Shown here: positions 37,847 through 46,383 of the stretch, piece after piece
How the letters are laid out: the number at the start of each line of letters is the position of its first letter
Position numbering within the stretch: the stretch's first letter is position 1
Assembly: GCF_004366735.1 (NCBI RefSeq)
Contig: NZ_SOQX01000005.1
Span: 17,501-81,500, forward strand
Length of the DNA: 64,000 nt
From: Thiohalophilus thiocyanatoxydans
GTDB lineage: Bacteria > Pseudomonadota > Gammaproteobacteria > UBA6429 > Thiohalophilaceae
Reading direction: 5' to 3'
Made by a program: the position numbers and the translations under genes
The notes under the pieces: model-generated
Told to the model about the DNA's origin: nothing
What the model saw: only the letters and a program-made list of their open reading frames with translations
Database searches by the model: none

Positions 37847-38104
37847 TCCGGTTTCACCGCCCGGTTCCAGAATGTGTTTGAGATAATCGGGATGGTTGGC
37901 CGCCGGATAACGGTGGATCTTGCGACGGCTGGAGATCAGCCGGCAGAGAGCACCCTGTTTGGAAAGTAATCCGCCAATCCGCTCAAATGATTCGGATGGC
38001 GTGTTAATGTCGCAGGGTTCGGCCAGCCCCGGGAGGCATTTAGCGTCCTCTGCTGCGGCCTTCATTGACCTGCTTGAGAATTTTATCGGGAATAATTCTG
38101 GTTA

Positions 38105-38767
38105 TTGACTATGCGCGAATCTGAAATCCGCCTGCTCTATATCAACCTCGATCCGGCAAAAATCGACCCGGAGACGCTGGCGGCATGGCTCGGACAACTG
38201 CCAGAACGCAAGCAGGCACAGATCCGCAAACACCAGCACCATGCCAACCGCGTCCAGTCAACACTGGGCTGGCGACTGGTGGAACAGGCCATGCACCAGC
38301 TCGGTTTTGCCGATTTCACTCTGGCAGCGGTCGATTTCAATAGCCCACACAAATCCGGTTCTGCCTTTCCCGCTGATTTCAATATCAGCCATTCGGGTAA
38401 CCTGGTGTGCGCCGCCGCGCTGCGCGACGCTCGACTCGGTATCGATGTGGAGCGGATCCGGCCGCTGAAAAGCGATGTCATTCACAAGTATCTCAACGGG
38501 AATGAGGCACAGCAGTGCGAGAACGAACCGGCGCGTTTCTTCGATTTCTGGACGCAAAAGGAAGCAATCATCAAGGCCCATGGCCAGGAAGGCATCGTCC
38601 GCCTGCGCGAGGTCGAGCTGCTGAACGATCAGGGCCGCTTCGCCGATAAAACCTGGTACCTGACCCCGCTGCACCTGGCCGACGGCTACGCCGGCCACAT
38701 CGCCACCGATTGCCCGACAACCCGACTCGAGATCGAGAAAGTCGATCCGTATCAAGTCCGCAAATAA
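38105..38767 (+). CDS. 4'-phosphopantetheinyl transferase (Sfp-type)
   Basis: Activates carrier proteins by transferring phosphopantetheine from CoA. The 220-residue protein has the family motifs FNISHSGN, GIDVERI (Mg2+ Asp) and FWTQKEAIIKA (WxxKEA). No polyketide or NRPS genes are in the window, so the target may be elsewhere. Its stop codon lies within inverted-repeat element 6. Confidence 0.9.
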   Translation: MTMRESEIRLLYINLDPAKIDPETLAAWLGQLPERKQAQIRKHQHHANRVQSTLGWRLVEQAMHQLGFADFTLAAVDFNSPHKSGSAFPADFNISHSGNLVCAAALRDARLGIDVERIRPLKSDVIHKYLNGNEAQQCENEPARFFDFWTQKEAIIKAHGQEGIVRLREVELLNDQGRFADKTWYLTPLHLADGYAGHIATDCPTTRLEIEKVDPYQVRK

Positions 38768-38884
38768 ACGCCAATACACGCCAATATAAATTAACGTGTA
38801 TAAACCAGAGGTTGGCTCACCGTTTCTTCGTTATTCTGGCCAAGCCAATTAATCGCGGCTATTGGCGTCCATTTGCGGACTGTT
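38762..38884. repeat. Inverted-repeat element 6 (ACGCCAAT units)
   Basis: The left arm 38762-38803 and right arm 38844-38884 are imperfect reverse complements of 8-base ACGCCAAT units with a TAAATT/AATTTA-like edge. It overlaps the PPTase stop. Confidence 0.6.
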
Positions 38885-38954
38885 CTGCCACAATAGCGTT
38901 GCCGCACCACAAGCCGTTATACTGGCTGGCATCCCCCTGTCACGCTAAATCGTT

Positions 38955-39230
38955 ATGAAACTGCGCCGTCGTCTGCTGTACCTGTTTGCCGACACAACCC
39001 GGTGATTCCCTGTTACTGGCATCCTCTCACAAATGAGCGGTGCTCCCATCCTGCCAATCTCCCGAACAGCAGCCGCTACTGCCTGCTCGCTTTCCGGGAT
39101 CGTTTTTATTATTCCCAAACCTTCTGCCCGTATAGTCATCGCAGTGGGCGAGCCATGCCATATCGAACGCCAGATCGGCATGAGCGAACTGGAACCGATG
39201 CAACAGACACTGCACGCTCTGGAGAAATAG
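38955..39230 (+). pseudogene. Decayed DUF374/LPLAT-type acyltransferase remnant
   Basis: Fragments in different frames resemble a lysophospholipid-acyltransferase-like (DUF374) protein. ATG 38955 opens a 16-codon KLRRRLLYLFA N terminus that ends in TGA. A frame from about 39032 then reads SGAPILPISRTAAAT and, later, IIPKPSARIVIAVGEP and a helical tail to a stop at 39230. Between them, another frame gives RYCLLAFRDRF, which matches the family's Y-x-L-x-SWDRF. At least two frameshifts and an internal deletion are needed. Confidence 0.5.
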
Positions 39231-39477
39231 GCCCCCGAACAATGATTGCGTACCTGACGCGGCACAGGACCTTTGCCGACGTCGCTGCCGGGTCCTGAAC
39301 ACGACATCCCGCGGGTTTCCGGCATACGCTCGGCATCCTGGAACTGCGTCACAAATTCAACCTGCAAATATTGAGCACGTTGCACCGATTCTGGGCCTGT
39401 GCGATGTGCTGCAAACTATCTCAGTGACCACAGTCACAGATCCCGGGCCGGTTGCCCGCCTCTGGCTGCCGGCTCCC

Positions 39478-39483
39478 TATAAT
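39478..39483 (+). promoter_or_regulatory. -10-like hexamer for a leaderless mRNA
   Basis: A perfect TATAAT ends 7 bases before the ATG at 39491, placing the expected transcription start at the start codon. No Shine-Dalgarno sequence and only a weak -35 are visible. Confidence 0.45.
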
Positions 39484-39490
39484 CAGAAAC

Positions 39491-40516
39491 ATGCGAATCC
39501 CCCACGCCATCACCCTCGCCGCCCTGTTCCTGCTGAGTCACCCGGCCCTGGCCGGCGATGTCATCAAGATTGGCGTATTCAGTCCGGCGGGTTTCGAGAG
39601 GGGAATCTATCGCTGGCAACCCACCGCAGATTACCTGCAATCCCGTATCCCCGAAAAGCGCTTTCAGATGCTGCCCTACCGGAAGCTGGCCGAGTTGGAA
39701 CAGGATGCACAACGGGGCAAGTTTGATCTCATCCTGACCCACCCCGCCTCATTCGTCCGCCTGGAGCAACAGGCCGGACTGGTCCAGCTCGTCTCCCGTG
39801 CACAACAGGATCGGGGGCAGATACACCGCCATGCCGCCACGGTCATCTTCACCCGGGCGGATAATACCGGGCTTGACAGCCTCACCGATTTCACCCGAAC
39901 ACCGTTTGTCAGCACCCGGGAACAGGACTACAGCGCCTGGCAACTGGTGAAGCTGGAACTGCTCCACCGTCAACAGGATCCGGACAGCGCCTTCTCCCGG
40001 GTAGATTTTGCCGGCAGCGCGGAAGGCGTGTTGCAGGGCGTCATGGCCGGCGACTACCCCGGAGGCGCCATGGCCGCCCGCGATTTTGACCGTTTTTTAC
40101 GTGAGGGTCGCATCACGCCGCAGGCCGTACGGATTCTTGAGGGGAAAGAGACGCCGGGATTCCCGTTCCACTACAGCGGCACACTCTATCCCCAGTGGCC
40201 GCTGGGCGCCCTGCCGGACACCTCGGCACCCCTGCGCAGCGCCGTCACCGAGGCGCTGCTGGCCATGCCGGCCGGGCACCCGGCCGGACAGGCCGGTGAG
40301 TATGCCGGCTGGGTCGAATCCGCCCGTTATCAGGCCGTGCGCCCACTGCTGGACAAAAGCCTGACTCAACATGTGGTCGAACGCCAGTTGAGTGTCGCCC
40401 ATCTCTGGGTGCAGCAAAACTGGCACAGCCTGTTGATGAGTCTGGGTATCACACTCCTTGTCTGGTTGTTGCTGCGTCTGCTGGGCGGATCACCGCCACG
40501 CAGCGCACGTACCTGA
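39491..40516 (+). CDS. PhnD-like periplasmic binding domain with C-terminal membrane anchor
   Basis: A 341-residue protein: signal peptide ending ALA-GD at about 21, then a PhnD/TtrS-type phosphonate-binding fold at about 24-285. One C-terminal membrane helix follows at about 315-333. This is the sensor-half layout of TtrS-type histidine kinases (periplasmic PhnD domain plus TM) but without dimerisation or kinase domains. No ABC transporter genes flank it. It may be a truncated sensor or a partner of a separate kinase. Confidence 0.75.
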   Translation: MRIPHAITLAALFLLSHPALAGDVIKIGVFSPAGFERGIYRWQPTADYLQSRIPEKRFQMLPYRKLAELEQDAQRGKFDLILTHPASFVRLEQQAGLVQLVSRAQQDRGQIHRHAATVIFTRADNTGLDSLTDFTRTPFVSTREQDYSAWQLVKLELLHRQQDPDSAFSRVDFAGSAEGVLQGVMAGDYPGGAMAARDFDRFLREGRITPQAVRILEGKETPGFPFHYSGTLYPQWPLGALPDTSAPLRSAVTEALLAMPAGHPAGQAGEYAGWVESARYQAVRPLLDKSLTQHVVERQLSVAHLWVQQNWHSLLMSLGITLLVWLLLRLLGGSPPRSART

Positions 40517-40584
40517 AATCCGGTTTTTTTGCCGCCTCCTCCCAAGCTGTTACAATAGGCGCGGTTTCAACAACATATCGCGCT

Positions 40585-41085
40585 ATGACAAACGACGACG
40601 AGACGAAAAAATATTCCGGTGAACTGCATCAGGGTGAGGATCGCTCCGCCCCCTATCCGGTCAGCCGACTGGCGCCCGCATTCGAGCTGGTGGATCTGGC
40701 CAAGCAGATCAGCGAAGCGGACAAGATGATCAACACCCGTGTCAGTTCCAAGTTGAATGTGATCGCCGATCAGATCCGCCATCTGCAGGAAGAGGCCCGC
40801 CAGGTCCTCGAAGACACGCAGAAGGATCAACAACTGCATCAGGCAGCCTGCAATTTCCAGCGCCAGCCGGGGCATATCTATCATCTTTACCGCAAGCCCG
40901 ACGGGCGGACCTGGTTCTCCATGCTCTCGCCCGATGACTGGCGGGGCCAGCCACCCAACGAATATGTCGGTTCCTATCGTCTGGAGGCCGACATGTCCTG
41001 GACCGATATGGCCACGGTCAACGAACACGACAACGACGACACCCGTGAACTGGTTAAACGGCTGCTGGAAGGTCACGGACTCTGA
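40585..41085 (+). CDS. DUF2452-like cytoplasmic protein
   Basis: A 166-residue protein without signal, with a central helical coil (about residues 38-80) and a C-terminal segment HIYHLYRKPDGRTWFSMLSP, which matches DUF2452 proteins as I recall them. Function unknown. It is in a same-strand run with the hydrolase-TlpA fusion downstream. Confidence 0.7.
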   Translation: MTNDDETKKYSGELHQGEDRSAPYPVSRLAPAFELVDLAKQISEADKMINTRVSSKLNVIADQIRHLQEEARQVLEDTQKDQQLHQAACNFQRQPGHIYHLYRKPDGRTWFSMLSPDDWRGQPPNEYVGSYRLEADMSWTDMATVNEHDNDDTRELVKRLLEGHGL

Positions 41086-41143
41086 CGCCGAACGAATCCC
41101 GCCTTTCCCTGTCTGGTTAAAACATCCCTGAGAGGAATACCCT

Positions 41144-42412
41144 GTGTCGCTGCACGTGAAGCTGATTGCCCTGCTGCTCCTTGCGACAGCGTCGCCGCTC
41201 GCCGCGGATCCGGCAACGCTGACCCTGGATGTCCAGGATGAGGAGTTCGAGCTACGCCACTATCCCGCCGAGGGCGAAGTGCTGGCCCTGTGGCTTGCCC
41301 CGGACAACGGGTTTGGTGAGCGCCATGATCAGGTCGCCCGCGCTTTGCAACAGCAGGGCATCGAGTCCTGGCAGGTGGATCTGCTGGAGAATCTGTTTTT
41401 ACCTCGCGGCTCGGCCAGTATCCGCGAGATTGACCCCGCGCTGGTCGGCAGCCTGATTGAACGGGCCCAGCGCCGCAGCGGTAAACCCGTCGTGCTGCTC
41501 AGTAACTCCTATGGAGCGATTCCGGCCCTGCGCGGCATGCGCGCCTGGCAACAAGACCACCCCGGCGATCCGGCCCTGATCGGGGCCATTTTGTTCTCGC
41601 CCGACACCCATCAGGGGATTCCGTCACTGGGCCTGCCACCCCAGTACGTGCCTGAAACCTACGCCAGCAACATGCCGCTGATGATTCTGCAAAGCGCGCG
41701 CAACGGTAACCGCGGGCAACTTGATGATCTGATCGCGGCATTGCGTACCGGTGGCAGTCAGGTGTTCGTGCAAATGATGCCCGGCGCCACCTCGCTTTTT
41801 TATGAAGAAGACAAGGCCCAGGCGACGCTCGCTCATCTGCAGCAGGCACCGGCGCGAATTGTTCGCGCCATTCATCTGCTGGACAAGCTGCCAAAACCGG
41901 AGAAGGTCGCGGCCCTGCCCGAGGAAACGCCGGTGAGGGGGGACGAGCAGCTTGGTCTGGACATCGGCCTCAAACCATTTCGTGGCGACTGGTCCCCGCC
42001 GGTGCTGGATCTGGAAGACGCCAACGGCAGGCAGCATCTCATTGACGACTACACCGGCAAGGTCCGGGTTATCAACTTCTGGGCTACCTGGTGCCCCCCC
42101 TGTGTGGAGGAGATCCCTTCGCTGAACCGCTTGCGCGAACAGTTCGACAGTGAAAACTTTGAACTGATCTCGGTCAACTACGCCCAGCGGGCTGACGAGG
42201 TCAAGGAATTTCTGCAGGAAGTGGAAGTCAACTTCCCGGTCTTAATTGATCAGGACGGCACCGAGGCGGACCGCTGGCAGGTAATCGCTTTTCCATCGAC
42301 CTATGTCATCGATGCCGAGGGCAGGATTCGTTATGGCGTTAATGCGGCAATTGAATGGGACGATCCGCAGGTCATTGACGCCCTGCGGCAACTGATCAGG
42401 GAAACACCGTAA
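41144..42412 (+). CDS. Alpha/beta-hydrolase-like domain fused to TlpA thioredoxin domain
   Basis: A 422-residue secreted protein (GTG start, GAGAGGAA Shine-Dalgarno sequence, signal to about residue 22). Residues about 25-250 look like an alpha/beta-hydrolase fold, with a nucleophile-elbow-like LLSNSYGAIPAL near 115-126. The usual G-x-S-x-G is relaxed to S-x-S-x-G. Residues about 285-420 are a TlpA-like thioredoxin domain with the redox motif CPPC in FWATWCPPCVEE. A fusion of a protein-modifying or ester-cleaving domain with a thiol oxidoreductase is unusual. The substrate is unknown. Confidence 0.8.
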   Translation: MSLHVKLIALLLLATASPLAADPATLTLDVQDEEFELRHYPAEGEVLALWLAPDNGFGERHDQVARALQQQGIESWQVDLLENLFLPRGSASIREIDPALVGSLIERAQRRSGKPVVLLSNSYGAIPALRGMRAWQQDHPGDPALIGAILFSPDTHQGIPSLGLPPQYVPETYASNMPLMILQSARNGNRGQLDDLIAALRTGGSQVFVQMMPGATSLFYEEDKAQATLAHLQQAPARIVRAIHLLDKLPKPEKVAALPEETPVRGDEQLGLDIGLKPFRGDWSPPVLDLEDANGRQHLIDDYTGKVRVINFWATWCPPCVEEIPSLNRLREQFDSENFELISVNYAQRADEVKEFLQEVEVNFPVLIDQDGTEADRWQVIAFPSTYVIDAEGRIRYGVNAAIEWDDPQVIDALRQLIRETP

Positions 42413-42439
42413 TTAGCAAGCCGGGAAATCGGAGCCCGC

Positions 42440-42518
42440 TAATAAACGCAACTGCACGCAAATTTTAACCGGTAGTCCGGTTCGGTTTAATTTGCGTGCA
42501 ATTGCGGATGGTTTATTG
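42440..42518. repeat. Inverted-repeat element 7 (ACGCAA units)
   Basis: A compact hairpin: left arm 42440-42472 and right arm 42477-42518 are reverse complements containing ACGCAA-type units and a CCGG core. It lies between the convergent TlpA-fusion and dienelactone-hydrolase genes. Confidence 0.65.
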
Positions 42519-42542
42519 TTCCTGCCTTTCGACGAACAACGG

Positions 42543-43334
42543 TTAGTCGAAGATTTCCTCGAAGAACTCAAGCATCGATTGCCAGGATTTTTTGTCCGCC
42601 TGCTCATCGTAGGCCAGAGGCAGCTCGAATTTCTCACCCAGCTCGGTGGCGCCGGGGTTGGTGAAAGCGTGCTTGGCACCGGGATAGGCCGTAAATTCAT
42701 AGTCCACGCCGGCCTTGTTCATCTCCTGCTTGAACGCTTCAACGGCTTCAGGCTTGACGAAGGGATCGTCGGCGCCATGATAAACCCGGATCCGGGTTTT
42801 GATATCGCCCTCGCCCGCCGGGCTCTGCGTTCCCAGGGTGCCGTGAAAACTGGCCACACCATCAATATCCATACCCCGGCGCGCCATCTCCAGCACGATG
42901 CCACCGCCAAAACAGTAGCCAATGGCGGCAATATTATCGTCTTCACTCAGGGGATGGTCTCTCAATTCCCGAAGCGCCGCATGAAACCGGGATTCGGCGA
43001 CTTCCATATTTTCACGCACCGCACCGGCGAACTTGCCGGCATCATCCGGATGACTGGCAGTTTTGCCGTCACCATACATATCCAGTGCAAACGCTATATA
43101 ACCTTCTTCGGCCAGCATGCGGGCCCGCTCACGGGGGTATTCGTTATGTCCCCACCATTCATGGACCACGAGAACCCCCGGGCGCTCTCCTTCGATGCTG
43201 TCGTCATAGGCCATATAGCCTTTCATCTCGGTGCCGTTATCGCGGTAGGTCACCGTTTCGGTTTTAATCGCCGCCGACGCCAACGAACTGACCAGCAGCA
43301 GACTCGTCAATAAAAAAATCATCCGCTTCATCAT
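42543..43334 (-). CDS. Secreted dienelactone-hydrolase-family protein
   Basis: A 263-residue alpha/beta hydrolase with a signal peptide ending near residue 22 (SLASAA). Catalytic cysteine is in AIGYCFGGGI, Asp in GADDPF, His in AKHAFTNP. Dienelactone hydrolases open lactones from aromatic degradation; the secreted subclass has broader carboxyl-ester activity and unknown substrate. It follows nnrS by 25 bases on the minus strand. Confidence 0.9.
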   Translation of the reverse strand: MMKRMIFLLTSLLLVSSLASAAIKTETVTYRDNGTEMKGYMAYDDSIEGERPGVLVVHEWWGHNEYPRERARMLAEEGYIAFALDMYGDGKTASHPDDAGKFAGAVRENMEVAESRFHAALRELRDHPLSEDDNIAAIGYCFGGGIVLEMARRGMDIDGVASFHGTLGTQSPAGEGDIKTRIRVYHGADDPFVKPEAVEAFKQEMNKAGVDYEFTAYPGAKHAFTNPGATELGEKFELPLAYDEQADKKSWQSMLEFFEEIFD

Positions 43335-43359
43335 TCGCTCCTTGTATTTTTGTCAGTTT

Positions 43360-44559
43360 TTACCCGGGTCTGCCGTCGACCCGCGGCTTGATGAGTACAG
43401 GCGCATACTCAATCACAAACAGCACAAATGCAACCAGCCAGAGTGTGGCCGACCACACAATACTGTCACTATAGCCGCCTCCGGCAAAGATACCACCGAC
43501 AACCCGGACAATCGCCGCCAGCAATAAACAGACAAACGCCAGAACGGTCAGGCGCGATGCGCCGATCGTTCGGCCACTGTGTCCCTGACTGACCCGTGCC
43601 ATCATACCCAGGGTCATCATCCCCAGGGCACCGACGGTAAAGGCGTGCACCTCGACCACGGCCGGAACCCAGTCGAGGTGTGCCAGCAGGCCAAACAGCA
43701 GACTTAATACCAGCCACGCATAAGCCAGATGCAACACCCAGAGCATCGGCACGCGCCAGAGCCCGGGATGCTGCCAGCTCAGCCAGCGCGCGGCATGACT
43801 CAGAAAAGCCAGCCCCGCCAGCAATATGCTCGCCTGCTCACCCAGGCTGAACAGCTCCACCAGGGCATAACCGAGCAAGGCGAGAATGGCGAGCCGATCC
43901 AGCCAGGGATAGCGCTTCAGCTTGATTCCGCCCAGACCGGTTTCAGTAAAAAACGGCAGGACCCGACCGGCCATAATGGCAATCAGTAACATAACCAGAA
44001 AAACCATCAGCTGAATACCGGAGCCGGTCAGGGAGCGAACGACACCGTGATCCAGATGAGACAACAGATTGGCCAGCGTCATCAACCCGAGCACCCCGAC
44101 AAAGATCAGCAGATTGGGATATTGACGCGCCTTGAGTAACGGCACGGCAATGGCCAGCGCCAGCAAGGGCAGGAAGGCGACATCGACCACCAGCACCAGC
44201 ATGGGCGGCAAAACATCCCCTGTCGCAATCACCACCCGTCCCGCGAGCCAGACCAGTGCCAGCAGCATCAGGGGCAAATGTATCGGAGTCGGTGTGCCGG
44301 TCCAGTTTTTAACCGCGGTCAGCAGAAAGCCGGCGATCACGGCCACGGTATACCCGAACAACAGCTCATGGCTGTGCCAGAAAGCGGGGTTGGCGAAATA
44401 GGGAGCCGTCATATAGCCAAGATAAATCAGCAGCCAATGGACCATCAGAATAACGGCCGCCAGGCCGCCAAGCAGAAAAAATGGCCGGAACCCGAGTTGC
44501 CATAATGCAAAGGCAGAAGACGGGCCGCCGGTCTGTTGATTATCGAGGTTTAGCGACAT
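43360..44559 (-). CDS. nnrS: NnrS-family nitric-oxide-response membrane protein
   Basis: A 399-residue protein with about 12 membrane helices and the family segments FALWQLGFRPFFLLG and FWHSHELLFGYTVAVIAGFLLTAVKNWTG-type residues (the latter spans 63-92). NnrS proteins contain heme and copper and relieve nitric-oxide stress on iron pools. A perfect FNR/DNR-type palindrome lies 102 bases upstream of the start, consistent with control by an NO- or oxygen-sensing CRP-family regulator. Confidence 0.9.
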   Translation of the reverse strand: MSLNLDNQQTGGPSSAFALWQLGFRPFFLLGGLAAVILMVHWLLIYLGYMTAPYFANPAFWHSHELLFGYTVAVIAGFLLTAVKNWTGTPTPIHLPLMLLALVWLAGRVVIATGDVLPPMLVLVVDVAFLPLLALAIAVPLLKARQYPNLLIFVGVLGLMTLANLLSHLDHGVVRSLTGSGIQLMVFLVMLLIAIMAGRVLPFFTETGLGGIKLKRYPWLDRLAILALLGYALVELFSLGEQASILLAGLAFLSHAARWLSWQHPGLWRVPMLWVLHLAYAWLVLSLLFGLLAHLDWVPAVVEVHAFTVGALGMMTLGMMARVSQGHSGRTIGASRLTVLAFVCLLLAAIVRVVGGIFAGGGYSDSIVWSATLWLVAFVLFVIEYAPVLIKPRVDGRPG

Positions 44560-44660
44560 GGATATTCCCCTGCTTTATTCCGGACAATAAGATTCCGGCA
44601 TACCTGCTAGCGAAGCGGAAAATGAAATACTGATCCTGACCACATCCTTACCGTTCGGGT

Positions 44661-44674
44661 TTGATGCACATCAA
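44661..44674. promoter_or_regulatory. FNR/DNR-type binding site upstream of nnrS
   Basis: TTGATGCACATCAA is a perfect match to the TTGAT-N4-ATCAA consensus of FNR, ANR and DNR regulators. It lies 102 bases before the nnrS start. The DUF1207-like gene ends 19 bases to its right. Confidence 0.7.
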
Positions 44675-44692
44675 GGTGACCTTAACGAATTA

Positions 44693-45556
44693 TCATATAT
44701 CCAGCCATAGACCCAGACCGATATAACGCTCGTCATCCTGAAAAAACTCGCCCAGCTGCGCTTTACCGTCATACGCCTCGAATCCGACCCGCCAGGTACG
44801 GCTCCGGGTCGGAATCAGCCAGCCGAACTGGAAGGTAATATCTTTTTGCCAGTCCCGTTCTTCACTACCACCGAGATTCAGGCCCGCATACCACTGCAAC
44901 CGGTCTCGTGACTTATCCGAGCGGTATTGCAGACCGCTCTGCGCACGCCAGGGTTTCTGCGCCTGGGTGTTGAGTCGAACATAGGCCCATCCCGTCTCGA
45001 CATACCATTGCAGGTTATCAGTCAACGACAGATTCATCCCTGCCTGCAACTCTTCCCGGGTGTAGCTGAGCCGGGTACGTCCGGTACGCTCGATATACTC
45101 ATCACCAAGATGGGCGGAGAGATGATGGACGCCGAGCTTGAATGCCATGCGCGGATCGGGCCGATAGGAGAGCATCAGCGCATAACTCCCGTCCCAGCCG
45201 ATGTTGTCCTGGCTGGATGTAATATCAAACTGGCCATGAAATCCTGCATCCAGACTCAGCAACCAGCCCAGCTGGTCATCCTTGTCGCGTGATACGTGCA
45301 ACAGACCGAGGCGACCGCCCAGCTTGAGATCGAAACGACGGTCACCGCCCTGGTCGATACTGGTGCGATCAAAATAGAGTGTTTTGGCGGAGAACTGGAT
45401 GCGCCGCGGATCGGCCAGGTTTACCGGATAGATCTGCTGCTCCGGGAACAGGATCACCTCGTCCGCCAGAACCGGTTGTACCAGCGAAAGGCTCAACAAC
45501 AAGGCGCTCGAGGGAATCGAAAGGAAGGATAATAACCTGCAGGTCATGCAACACAC
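44693..45556 (-). CDS. DUF1207-like outer-membrane protein
   Basis: A 287-residue secreted protein with signal to about residue 31 and repeated amphipathic strands. The C-terminal end, GEFFQDDERYIGLGLWLDI, resembles DUF1207 outer-membrane proteins. It begins 3 bases after the stop of the preceding minus-strand gene, so the two are co-expressed. Function unknown. Confidence 0.65.
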   Translation of the reverse strand: MCCMTCRLLSFLSIPSSALLLSLSLVQPVLADEVILFPEQQIYPVNLADPRRIQFSAKTLYFDRTSIDQGGDRRFDLKLGGRLGLLHVSRDKDDQLGWLLSLDAGFHGQFDITSSQDNIGWDGSYALMLSYRPDPRMAFKLGVHHLSAHLGDEYIERTGRTRLSYTREELQAGMNLSLTDNLQWYVETGWAYVRLNTQAQKPWRAQSGLQYRSDKSRDRLQWYAGLNLGGSEERDWQKDITFQFGWLIPTRSRTWRVGFEAYDGKAQLGEFFQDDERYIGLGLWLDI

Positions 45557-45559
45557 GGC

Positions 45560-45919
45560 TTAATAACCGAACTCACCCTGCCATTGTCCATGTCGATAAT
45601 CGATGTGCAACCAATGCGGGGTAAAAGCCGCCGGCTTCTCAATGGGAAAATCGGTCAGCGGCGGCTCATCACCTTCATAGTCATTACCGCACCGGGCCGT
45701 CATGACCGGCCGAAAACGCAGCTGCAATTTGTCATTGACCGTGACGCCAGTGCTACCGGCCTGCTCGTGGAAACGAACCTTGTAACGGATCAGACAACTG
45801 AAATAGAGTTCCATCTCCGCCAGCAAGGGCCGGGGGCGCTGTACCAGGGCCCGCTCGGCGGCCCCGGACAGATGCACCTCAACCGACTTGCCATTCAGTT
45901 CTACCCGGGTTCGGCTCAC
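45560..45919 (-). CDS. Small conserved-looking protein, unrecognised
   Basis: A 119-residue soluble protein, beta-rich, with two cysteines (C42, C77) and no signal. No family is recognised. It lies between a cold-shock gene (17 bases upstream) and the DUF1207-like gene (3 bases downstream) on the same strand. Confidence 0.65.
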   Translation of the reverse strand: MSRTRVELNGKSVEVHLSGAAERALVQRPRPLLAEMELYFSCLIRYKVRFHEQAGSTGVTVNDKLQLRFRPVMTARCGNDYEGDEPPLTDFPIEKPAAFTPHWLHIDYRHGQWQGEFGY

Positions 45920-45936
45920 CTCTGGCTGCCCGGGCG

Positions 45937-46143
45937 CTACGCGGACGGAACAACATTGGTGGCATGCAGCCCCTTGGGACCTCGCTCGGCATCAAAGGAG
46001 ACCGGTTGTCCCTCCTTGAGGGTTTTGTACCCTTCGGCACTGATGGCCGAGTAATGGACGAAAACATCCTCCCCACCTTCTTCTGCCTGAATAAAACCGT
46101 AGCCCTTGGAATTGTTAAACCATTTTACTGTACCGTTCACCAT
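45937..46143 (-). CDS. Cold-shock protein, CspA family
   Basis: A 68-residue single-stranded nucleic-acid-binding OB fold. RNP1 KGYGFI and RNP2 VFVHYSAI are intact. CspA-type proteins melt RNA hairpins and can act as transcription antiterminators. The 240-base divergent region upstream leaves room for the long leader typical of csp genes. Confidence 0.95.
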   Translation of the reverse strand: MVNGTVKWFNNSKGYGFIQAEEGGEDVFVHYSAISAEGYKTLKEGQPVSFDAERGPKGLHATNVVPSA

Positions 46144-46383
46144 TTTCCTCCAACCTCTGCTTCTTGTGTACTGCCGTTTTTATCCGTCATACGGGAAAAT
46201 GCAGCGTCAACAGGCTTGCCCTTCCCCCCGGACAAAGCGTGTCCTAAAGTATAGACCAAGTATTTTATGAATAAATATACTGATAGAATTTTTCCGCCCA
46301 TGCGGCACAAATCACTGGATTATTAACAAACCGTAATATATAAAATCGTCTGACGGGAAATAAAAACAGAGACTTATCCAGGC

